In this document: piece by piece, positions 34,918 to 41,829 of the stretch
Layout of the letters: the number at the start of each line of letters is the position of its first letter
How positions within the stretch are numbered: position 1 is the first letter of the stretch
From: Candidatus Nanopelagicales bacterium
GTDB taxonomy: Bacteria > Actinomycetota > Actinomycetes > S36-B12
NCBI GenBank assembly: GCA_017857705.1
Contig: JAFMCP010000009.1
Coordinates: 1 to 41,829, forward strand
Length of the DNA: 41,829 nucleotides
Reading direction: 5' to 3'
Position numbers and translations under genes: made by a program
The notes under the pieces: generated by a model
The model's database searches: none
What the model was told of the DNA's origin: nothing
Seen by the model: only the letters and a program-made list of their open reading frames with translations

Positions 34918-35724
34918 CTATTTGATTACCATAATTGATTGCAGGTTTTCCACGACAAGTCGCCCATCGGGTGTCCATAATCTCCGCAGTTCACTCATGA
35001 ATCCGCCATGAACCGAACTGACGGAACTCTCGTGAAGTAGCGGGGAGCGCTCTCCAGTGATTGGTTGAATATTTCGTGCGTCAATGAGCAAATTTGCACT
35101 GAAAGAGACTGTCGCAACAGGGCGCATGGTCTTCATCAATGTGTAGGGCGAAGGCCACCAAGCATCCACAATGGACAGTAACTGCGCCGGAGTCCAAGAC
35201 TCTCCTGCTACTGTTTTTTGTGGGAGATTGATCCAGCCCAAAACGGCCGCGTCCGTTCCCATGGTTGGCAGTGGTGTGATCGGACGGAACTCCAAGTGTT
35301 GTCCAAAGTCCGGGCCAAAGGGCGGCCTAATCGGCACTATCTCCACTTGATCGTGTTCTGGCACTTGAGGAAATATTGCTGTGCCCCACTTTTCACAGGG
35401 GGGATCAAATTCCAAATTTTTGTCTTCACCCGTGACAACCTGCCCGAATGCAACTGTGAGGTTTTCACTCTCACGAACAATGTCGACCTGCCACATTGAC
35501 ATGGCGGATCCTCTTCGAATCAAGCGAGTGAGAACTCGATGTGGCTCAGGAAGCACCGGTTCGGGAATTTGAACGGTGATCGACCGCACTTCGCGTCCTG
35601 CAACCTCATTGCACACAACCGCTTCCACCATCGTAAGAATTGGGAGCCCACCCCAGACGCCACGACCTTGCTGCCACGTGTCAGGGACTTCCCACATCGA
35701 CTCGAAAGTGGGTTGCTCACTCAT
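34918..35724 (-). CDS. TesB-like double-hotdog acyl-CoA thioesterase
   Basis: The 268-residue length and pattern (GVWGGLPILTMVEAV at the N-terminal hotdog, and TPAQLLSIVDAWWPSPY in the C-terminal hotdog with a probable catalytic Asp) fit the acyl-CoA thioesterase 4HBT_3/TesB-like family. It would release free fatty acids from CoA; the chain length is unknown. Its ATG overlaps the L,D-transpeptidase stop by one base (TGATG), so the two are coupled. A functional link is not obvious. It might also supply or limit acyl-CoA for the nearby ole pathway, but this is only a suggestion. Confidence 0.8.
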   Translation of the reverse strand: MSEQPTFESMWEVPDTWQQGRGVWGGLPILTMVEAVVCNEVAGREVRSITVQIPEPVLPEPHRVLTRLIRRGSAMSMWQVDIVRESENLTVAFGQVVTGEDKNLEFDPPCEKWGTAIFPQVPEHDQVEIVPIRPPFGPDFGQHLEFRPITPLPTMGTDAAVLGWINLPQKTVAGESWTPAQLLSIVDAWWPSPYTLMKTMRPVATVSFSANLLIDARNIQPITGERSPLLHESSVSSVHGGFMSELRRLWTPDGRLVVENLQSIMVIK

Positions 35725-37103
35725 CAGGCACTTGCGGGTTTTGCATCCGCAAGGGAACCGCTTCCCTCATTTGTATTCGTGTTGACATTTGCACTACCTG
35801 AGTACAACGCTGATTTTTTGAGCCACTTGTTCCACGAGATATTCCACAAACCACCTGGACCATTCCATGGTTCATTTGTAGTGCCACCCGTGTTCGTGTA
35901 ATAAATTACATCTCCTGGGATGGTCTCGTCATAGATCCACTGCGCGTCATCCTCGAACATATTTGTACAACCATGTGAACCGTTATAAACACCCAAACGG
36001 CCATAGGCCCATTTTGCCGCGTGAATAAATTCACCTGTCGGCGTTAACCGGGTATTCCATTTCGCATCCAGTTCATACTGATCCTCAGGTTCAGTGAGAC
36101 CTAAGGACTCGCTTCGATAAACTTTGTCTGCTTCCTTGGAAGTGCTGACGACTTTTGTTCCGTTGCGCGTTTCCCATTCGTCTTTCCCAAGTGAAACTTT
36201 AAAGGTTTGAACCTTAACTCCGTCGACAAAAACCTTCATCTTTTTGGTTTTACCATCAACTTTGGCGATAAACGAGCGCGCAGTTTGAAATGTATATGTT
36301 GTATTGAGTTTAGCTAATCCAATGAGCGACTTCGACCCACTTTTTCCGAGAATCGTTCTACCAAGCGATGAAGCAATTCGAATTGTTGATTTTCCTGGCC
36401 AATATTTTTTGGGACGAAAGACTGCAGACGTCTCATTAAGCCAGCCCCATGCACCAATAACTGGGACGAGTTTTCCACTCGGCAATTGAGCTGAGACGAC
36501 CAAGTTCTCTTCTACTATTTTTTTGTCTGAAATTCGAGTGGAGAAAACAATCTTGGGCAACACCCCTACTCCCACTCTGACTTTTGATCCGTCGACGCCC
36601 AGTGAATTACTCGCAGCGATGAATTTGGCATTGACCCAGATTCGATTCTTTGGAAGTTTTTTTGGCTTAGCAGGATTCGTAGCCAGCGGAGGTTGGGTTG
36701 TTGCCACTACGGGACCCACAACGGCACTCGCTGCTAGGCCTTGAGTAGATCGCATGTACACGCCATAACTGCGCAATGGCGCCAAGCTAGAGAGCGGGCA
36801 AGTTCCTTGGATCGGACTTCCCACAACTGCGCCGTCTGTAATCGGGAGTGCTGGACACGCGAACCAATTCACCGTGTCCACAGAAATTTGATAGACGATT
36901 GGCGAATCTGCGTTAAGGCCAAGATCGGGAACCTTAGCGCTGTAAACAACATCGAGAACTGTTGCACTTGCTCCAGGTGTCACGGAAATAATCGAAGGAG
37001 GTGAAAGTTCGCTCTCTTGGGCCGTGGCCGGCGCTGACAGAAGCAGGCCAACAATTGAGGCGAGAACCCCACCCATCACAACAGCGCGCGCCGAGCCTTG
37101 CAT
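35724..37103 (-). CDS. Secreted L,D-transpeptidase with Ig-like domains
   Basis: This enzyme forms 3-3 cross-links in peptidoglycan or attaches proteins to it. The 459-residue protein has a signal peptide (about 1-28, ending PATAQ) and a fibronectin-III-like domain (about 34-136). A Pro/Lys linker, an Ig-like Big_10-type domain (about 155-275) and the YkuD domain (about 276-402) follow. The catalytic motif is SHGCTNM with Cys379, and the upstream His is likely His361 in EFIHAAKW. A Trp/Gly-rich tail and a disordered end complete it. AGGGGAA precedes the ATG. This architecture resembles mycobacterial Ldt enzymes, with an extra N-terminal domain. Confidence 0.92.
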   Translation of the reverse strand: MQGSARAVVMGGVLASIVGLLLSAPATAQESELSPPSIISVTPGASATVLDVVYSAKVPDLGLNADSPIVYQISVDTVNWFACPALPITDGAVVGSPIQGTCPLSSLAPLRSYGVYMRSTQGLAASAVVGPVVATTQPPLATNPAKPKKLPKNRIWVNAKFIAASNSLGVDGSKVRVGVGVLPKIVFSTRISDKKIVEENLVVSAQLPSGKLVPVIGAWGWLNETSAVFRPKKYWPGKSTIRIASSLGRTILGKSGSKSLIGLAKLNTTYTFQTARSFIAKVDGKTKKMKVFVDGVKVQTFKVSLGKDEWETRNGTKVVSTSKEADKVYRSESLGLTEPEDQYELDAKWNTRLTPTGEFIHAAKWAYGRLGVYNGSHGCTNMFEDDAQWIYDETIPGDVIYYTNTGGTTNEPWNGPGGLWNISWNKWLKKSALYSGSANVNTNTNEGSGSLADAKPASA

Positions 37104-37196
37104 GTACTTTTCCCCTAATCCTGACGCTGGTGGTTAAACAAAACTGTATTTATGTCTTGGCAAGGATAAGCACGTTAGGAGATTTAATTCAACCGG

Positions 37197-37949
37197 CTAC
37201 CAAGGAATGACTTGCCGGTCCTCCCAAAGCAACCCCGTGAGAGGAGATTTATCCTCTCCCAACTGCTGCTCCCGACCTGCTAGGTCGGTTTGAGCGAGCC
37301 ATGTGACTGTTTCTGCCCCCTGATCAGCCGAACGAGGCGCATCAGGACCTCCCATCGGCGTCCGGCAATGGTTTGGACACACGGCGTCAACGAGCACCCC
37401 CCGAGATCCCCATCCCGTTTCCGCCGCAAAATTACGAATCAGGGCGTTTAACGCGGCCTTGCTCACCCGATACGGGGCCAATCCACCACTTGTGCCCGGA
37501 CCACTAAAACGTCCCAAACATGCTGAGAGTGCAATGACTCTGCCCGAGCGGGCTGCCACCATGGGCGGGGCAAAATTCGTCAAAGTGTTCACAACTCCAA
37601 AGAGATTGATCCCCATTACCCGTTGCCACTCCTCACTCGAGGATTTCAAGGTTTTTGACATTTTCTCGCTCATTACTCCAGCCGAACACACCAAAACCTG
37701 GGGCTGCGCCAATGGGCCTAGACGCTCCCGCAGCAGCGAAACCGCCGAGGCGTCCGCGAGATCAGCACCCTCACCGACAGCATCAATTCCCAGATCGCGC
37801 AGTTGCGCTGCAGCGCGCTTGCCACTTTCGGTTGCGCTTCCTAGAACCGTGACGGTAAATCCACTCAATCCCAGTTGCTTGGCAACGGCAAAGCCAATAC
37901 CTGAGGCTCCCCCTGTGATCAGTGCTGAGCCTTGATCCGCATTCTCCAT
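37197..37949 (-). CDS. Short-chain dehydrogenase/reductase, substrate unknown
   Basis: The 250-residue protein has the classical SDR motifs: TGGASGIG for NAD(P) binding, VCSAG in the NNAG position, a serine in IALSACLGRFSG, and YRVSK as catalytic Tyr/Lys. The substrate cannot be told; the C-terminal part lacks family markers. The track extends to a GTG 19 codons upstream, but GGGAAGG lies about 8 bases before the ATG at 37949, which is also a typical SDR start. It is divergent from kgd with about 100 bases between them, so promoters for both should lie there. Confidence 0.85.
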   Translation of the reverse strand: MENADQGSALITGGASGIGFAVAKQLGLSGFTVTVLGSATESGKRAAAQLRDLGIDAVGEGADLADASAVSLLRERLGPLAQPQVLVCSAGVMSEKMSKTLKSSSEEWQRVMGINLFGVVNTLTNFAPPMVAARSGRVIALSACLGRFSGPGTSGGLAPYRVSKAALNALIRNFAAETGWGSRGVLVDAVCPNHCRTPMGGPDAPRSADQGAETVTWLAQTDLAGREQQLGEDKSPLTGLLWEDRQVIPW

Positions 37950-38055
37950 TTCATTAGCCTTCCCTACATTGAGCACTTTCGCACCCTCACAGGCGCCCAT
38001 GAACACTGCGTCATAGGGTTATGTCGCAATTAGGTCGTCTGCGAGAGGAAACAAC

Positions 38056-41000
38056 GTGGCCAACGCGAGCTCTGAGCCTCCCGACCAATTTGGACCCAAT
38101 GATTGGCTCGTTGATGAGCTGTATCAGCAATTTCTGAATGACCGGACCTCTGTTGATCCTGCTTGGTGGGACTTCTTCGACGGGTTCACACCTCAAGACC
38201 CGCATGCGGTGATTACGCCAAGTACGCCAATTCCGACGCCAGTCGTTCCCGATTCTGGTGCCGCTGCACCCACTTCAGCAAAAGTGACTGAATCAACTAC
38301 GTCGACCAAGTCAGTCACGCAAAACTCTTCGTCGGACAAAATCGAGCGGCTCAAGGGTGGTGCAGCCCGGGTAGTAACCAATATGGAAGAAAGCCTGAGT
38401 GTCCCGACAGCCACGAGTGTGCGTTCACTACCCGTGAAACTTCTTTTTGACAATCGAGTAGTGATTAACAACCACCTTGCGCGCGGTCGAGGTGGAAAGG
38501 TGTCATTCACTCATATCATTGCCTACGCACTCGTGCAGGCAATCAAATCGCAGCCCGAAATGAATTACGCTTACGAGGAACTGGATGGAAAGCCAGCGGT
38601 CCGACTAAATGCGGATATCAACATTGGGCTGGCTATCGACATCTCGAAACCTGACGGAACCCGTCAGCTACTCGTACCCAACATCAAAGCTGCTCAAAAC
38701 ATGGACTTCGCATCTTTTTGGGCGGGCTACGAAGATATTGTTCGACGCGCACGCTCAAATAAATTGAGCGTGGAAGACTTTGCTGGAACCACTGTCAGTC
38801 TCACAAACCCTGGCACGATTGGAACAAATCACTCAATCCCACGCTTGGTCAAGGGTCAAGGCGCAATCATTGGTGTTGGTTCAATGGAATACCCGGCTCA
38901 ATGGCAAGGTGCTTCAGAGGAATCAATCGTTCGTAATGCTGTCTCAAAAATTTTGACACTTACTTCGACCTATGACCACAGGATTATCCAAGGTGCGCAA
39001 TCGGGAGAATTCCTTCGAAAAATGCACTCCTTGATCCTTGGCGAGGATGACTTCTACGTCAATATTTTCCGGGATCTTCGAATTCCTTACGAACCCATTC
39101 AGTGGGCCGTTGACATCACCGCTAATCACGAGACAGATCTTGATAAAAACGTCCGGGTCCAGGAAGTAATCCATGCTTTCCGTGTTCGCGGCCACCTCAT
39201 GGCTGATATTGACCCGCTCGAATACCACCAGCGAATGCATCCCGACCTTGACGTTCTCTCCCACGGATTGACACTCTGGGATTTAGATCGTGAGTTTGCA
39301 ACAGGCGGTTTTGGCAACGAACCCCTGATGAAGTTGCGACGGATCCTAGGTGTGCTTCGAGATTCGTACACACGGACCGTGGGAATCGAATACATGCATA
39401 TCCAGAGTCCAGAAGAACGCAAATGGATTCAGGAGCGAGTCGAACAGCCGCATGTAAAACCGCATCCTGCTGACCAACTTCGGATACTTCGAAAGCTGAA
39501 TGAAGCCGAGGCTCTGGAATCCTTTTTGCAGACAAAATACGTTGGTCAAAAACGTTTCTCTCTCGAAGGTTCAGAATCACTGATCCCCATGCTTGATGAA
39601 ATCTTGGCTCAGTCGGCCAATAACGAAATCCTCGAAGTGGCAATAGGCATGCCACACCGCGGTCGCCTTAATGTCTTGGCCAACATTGCAGGCAAGTCAT
39701 TCGGGCAAATTTTTCGTGAGTTCGAAGGCGAATACGCTGAGAATTCCGTTCAGGGCTCCGGTGACGTTAAGTACCATTTAGGAACAACGGGCTCATATGT
39801 TTCAGCTGAAGGTGGTTACACCTCTGTCTATCTGGCCGCCAATCCATCGCACTTGGAAGCCGTCGATCCAGTGCTTGAAGGAATCGTGCGCGCCAAACAA
39901 GATCTATTGCCAGCCGATCGTCGCCATGACATCTTGCCAGTTCTTATTCACGGCGATGCGGCTTTTGCTGGTCAAGGAGTTGTGGCGGAGACTTTGCAAC
40001 TCTCTCAGTTGCAGGGGTACCGGACTGGGGGCACGCTTCACATCGTTGTCAATAATCAGGTTGGTTTCACCACCTCCCCCCGGTACAGTCGATCTTCGGT
40101 CTATTCGACCGATGTTGCGCGCATGATTCAAGCACCAATTTTCCACGTGAATGGTGACGACCCGGAGGCGGTGATCTTCGTTGCTAAACTTGCCTTCGAT
40201 TTCCGTCAAGAATTTGGTAAAGATGTGGTAATTGATCAGGTCACGTACCGCAGACGTGGGCACAATGAAGCCGACGATCCTTCGCTGACTCAACCGCTCA
40301 TGTACGCGATTATCGATAACAAGCGCTCTGTAAGGAAGCACTACACAGATTCGCTTATCGGGCGCGGAGACATCACCCTTGAAGAGGCTGAGGAAGTACT
40401 CAAGCACTTCCAGGAACAATTAGAAAATGTGTTCCAAGAAACACGGATCGATGAGCCCGAGGCTGAATTCAGTGCGCGTGCAAAGGCAATTATTGAAACG
40501 GGTCAACTCAACCTGGTTCCTCAAGTTCCTTCGCAGGATGTAGATACTTCCATTACCCAGGCTCAAATTGACACGGTGATCGAATCCCAACTGACATTGC
40601 CTGAAGGTTTCAATGTCCATCCACGACTTGCACCTCAGCTTCAGCGTCGCGCCCAAATGGTTGCTGATGACACAATTGATTGGGGCATGGGCGAGGCCCT
40701 CGCTGTTGGATCACTGCTCATGGAGGGACGGACTGTTCGCCTTGCGGGGCAGGACTCACGTCGCGGAACATTCGGGCACAGGCACATGGTCATTGTTGAC
40801 AAGGAAACGGGCTGGCAATACAAGCCACTCAAGAAGTGCTACCGGGATGGCGGAAAGCTCTACGTTTACGACTCATCTTTGAGCGAATTCGCCGGACTTG
40901 GATTTGAGTACGGCTACTCTGTCGCCCGCCCCGACGCACTAGTGATGTGGGAAGCGCAATTTGGTGACTTCGCTAATGGCGCGCAAACCATCATCGATGA

Positions 41001-41688
41001 ATTCATCTCCTCAGGTGAACAGAAGTGGGGTCAACGCTCGTCAGTGACCTTGCTTCTCCCCCACGGTCAAGAAGGGCAGGGACCTGATCACAGCAGTGGC
41101 CGGATCGAACGCTTTTTGCAAATGTGCGCACAAGACAACATGTCAATCGCCGTACCCAGCACCCCAGCGTCATATTTCCACCTCTTGCGCTGGCAAGTAT
41201 TAGGGCGACTTTCGCGTCCACTCATCGTCTTCACACCGAAATCACTTTTGAGATCAAAAGCTTCCGTATCAACCAGCGAAGATTTCACTACAGGTGTCTT
41301 TCGGCCCTTCATACCTGATCCAGAATTCACGGGAGCGAGTGTCAAAAAAGTTCTTATTTGTTCGGGCAAGGTTTATTTTGAATTGCTTGCCTACCGTGCC
41401 GCCCACAACATCACAGATACCGCAATCGTGCGACTTGAGCGGATCTATCCACTACCGGGCGTTAGCTTGCCTGCTATGGCCAAGCAGTATCCGGATGCCG
41501 ATCTTCGGTGGGTCCAAGAGGAACCAGCCAACCAAGGTGCTTGGAGTTTCATTGCTCTCAATGTCCCCGCTTTGATAAACCGGGGAATTTCCTGCGTTTC
41601 ACGATCGGCTTCCTCGGCGCCAGCGGTCGGAACTCACCAACGTCATGATGAGGATCAAAAGGCCCTCATTGAATCAGCCTTTAATTAG
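38056..41688 (+). CDS. kgd: Multifunctional 2-oxoglutarate dehydrogenase E1/E2-like enzyme (KGD)
   Basis: KGD is the actinobacterial enzyme that decarboxylates 2-oxoglutarate in the TCA cycle and passes the unit on to a lipoyl E2 partner. The 1210-residue protein has an N-terminal binding helix (WLVDELYQQFLNDRTSVDP) and a Pro/Thr/Ser linker (about 50-100). An E2-type acyltransferase domain with YDHRIIQG (His308) comes next, and then the thiamine-dependent E1 with HRGRLNVLANI (about 534) and HGDAAFAGQGV. There is no lipoyl domain. Size and order match the mycobacterial KGD. The GTG start has AGAGGA 5-6 bases upstream. Activity is usually controlled by a GarA/FHA protein, not visible here. Confidence 0.97.
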   Translation: MANASSEPPDQFGPNDWLVDELYQQFLNDRTSVDPAWWDFFDGFTPQDPHAVITPSTPIPTPVVPDSGAAAPTSAKVTESTTSTKSVTQNSSSDKIERLKGGAARVVTNMEESLSVPTATSVRSLPVKLLFDNRVVINNHLARGRGGKVSFTHIIAYALVQAIKSQPEMNYAYEELDGKPAVRLNADINIGLAIDISKPDGTRQLLVPNIKAAQNMDFASFWAGYEDIVRRARSNKLSVEDFAGTTVSLTNPGTIGTNHSIPRLVKGQGAIIGVGSMEYPAQWQGASEESIVRNAVSKILTLTSTYDHRIIQGAQSGEFLRKMHSLILGEDDFYVNIFRDLRIPYEPIQWAVDITANHETDLDKNVRVQEVIHAFRVRGHLMADIDPLEYHQRMHPDLDVLSHGLTLWDLDREFATGGFGNEPLMKLRRILGVLRDSYTRTVGIEYMHIQSPEERKWIQERVEQPHVKPHPADQLRILRKLNEAEALESFLQTKYVGQKRFSLEGSESLIPMLDEILAQSANNEILEVAIGMPHRGRLNVLANIAGKSFGQIFREFEGEYAENSVQGSGDVKYHLGTTGSYVSAEGGYTSVYLAANPSHLEAVDPVLEGIVRAKQDLLPADRRHDILPVLIHGDAAFAGQGVVAETLQLSQLQGYRTGGTLHIVVNNQVGFTTSPRYSRSSVYSTDVARMIQAPIFHVNGDDPEAVIFVAKLAFDFRQEFGKDVVIDQVTYRRRGHNEADDPSLTQPLMYAIIDNKRSVRKHYTDSLIGRGDITLEEAEEVLKHFQEQLENVFQETRIDEPEAEFSARAKAIIETGQLNLVPQVPSQDVDTSITQAQIDTVIESQLTLPEGFNVHPRLAPQLQRRAQMVADDTIDWGMGEALAVGSLLMEGRTVRLAGQDSRRGTFGHRHMVIVDKETGWQYKPLKKCYRDGGKLYVYDSSLSEFAGLGFEYGYSVARPDALVMWEAQFGDFANGAQTIIDEFISSGEQKWGQRSSVTLLLPHGQEGQGPDHSSGRIERFLQMCAQDNMSIAVPSTPASYFHLLRWQVLGRLSRPLIVFTPKSLLRSKASVSTSEDFTTGVFRPFIPDPEFTGASVKKVLICSGKVYFELLAYRAAHNITDTAIVRLERIYPLPGVSLPAMAKQYPDADLRWVQEEPANQGAWSFIALNVPALINRGISCVSRSASSAPAVGTHQRHDEDQKALIESAFN

Positions 41689-41704
41689 AGTTGAGAGATC
41701 ACTG

Positions 41705-41829
41705 ATGTATGACACTGATCGTGGAGCCGAAGAATTGGCTAGGCGAAGAGGCGAAGAGGAAGTTTCATTTGATTGGCTGGCCGAAAGATTCGCAGAGTTC
41801 GTCAATCTCAATCCTGAATTCGAAAATGC
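41705..41829 (+). CDS. DUF6104-like small protein, 5' part only
   Basis: The reading frame opens with ATG 16 bases after the kgd stop and stays open to the window edge (41 codons). It begins MYDTDRGAEELARRRGEEEV, then FDWLAERFAEFVNLNPEFE, closely resembling the small DUF6104 proteins usually found just downstream of kgd/sucA in actinobacteria. Function is unknown; tight linkage suggests a partner of KGD. It is absent from the ORF track because the stop lies outside the window. Confidence 0.8.
   Translation, partial: MYDTDRGAEELARRRGEEEVSFDWLAERFAEFVNLNPEFEN

Noticed and set aside
38193-40656. Several minus-strand and plus-strand ORFs of 60-170 codons within kgd
   Set aside because: They are shadows of the kgd frame without ribosome sites or recognisable families.

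Overview
The window looks like chromosomal DNA of an actinobacterium (Actinomycetota) with intermediate G+C, roughly half by eye and not computed. The main reason is gene order. argS-lysA-hom-thrC-thrB-rho-rpmE-prfA-prmC-tsaC/sua5-(glyA)-wecA-atpI-atpBEFHAGD on the minus strand is the order found in Mycobacterium tuberculosis (about Rv1292 to Rv1311) and in Streptomyces. Other actinobacterial signs are a 1210-residue KGD-type 2-oxoglutarate enzyme followed by a DUF6104-like small gene, a Rho with a long Asn/Arg/Asp/Ser-rich insertion, an L,D-transpeptidase with Ig-like domains, and many apparently leaderless promoters. Species cannot be fixed from this sequence; a planktonic or other non-model actinobacterium would fit.

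Layout. 1-6895 (minus): F1Fo ATP synthase genes, from atpD (cut by the left edge) back to atpI, tightly packed with several 1-4 nt overlaps. 7009-12594 (minus): wecA (cell-envelope lipid carrier), glyA, a divergent TsaC/Sua5-like gene, prmC, prfA and rpmE. A strong terminator lies after rpmE and a structured leader before it. 12745-21154 (minus): rho, then the threonine/lysine genes thrB-thrC-hom-lysA and argS. 21203-22405: a small membrane protein and a YihY-family protein in convergent overlap. 22428-24415: tRNA-Arg(CCG), a YhhQ-type queuosine-precursor transporter starting 2 nt after the tRNA, and a convergent tgt. 24425-25630: a PotD-like lipoprotein directly upstream of tgt. 25729-30226 (minus): oleA-oleBC-oleD, a complete long-chain olefin pathway with a fused OleBC. 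30326-35724: a secreted S33/TAP-like hydrolase, a PAC2 protein, a small lysine-tailed membrane protein, a DUF697-like GTPase, a lytic transglycosylase and a hotdog thioesterase. 35724-38056: an L,D-transpeptidase and an SDR oxidoreductase. 38056-41829: kgd and the start of a DUF6104-like gene.

How the genes work together. The left half is core growth machinery: ATP synthesis, translation termination, transcription termination, and the aspartate-family amino acids that also supply diaminopimelate to the wall. The right half is more lineage-specific. The ole genes condense two acyl-CoAs and convert the product to a cis-olefin hydrocarbon. tgt, the YhhQ transporter and possibly the PotD-like binding protein suggest salvage of a queuosine precursor rather than de novo synthesis, since no queCDEF genes are in the window. 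The transglycosylase and L,D-transpeptidase remodel peptidoglycan.

A recurring sequence feature is a TANNNT box exactly 6 (once 7) bases before the start codon of argS, the 97-residue ORF, potD, tgt, the small lysine-rich protein, the GTPase and the transglycosylase. These genes mostly lack a Shine-Dalgarno sequence, which suggests leaderless mRNAs. No gene-free stretch exceeds about 230 bases; the longest is thrB-rho, which holds two hairpins. No CRISPR array, insertion sequence or prophage gene was seen.
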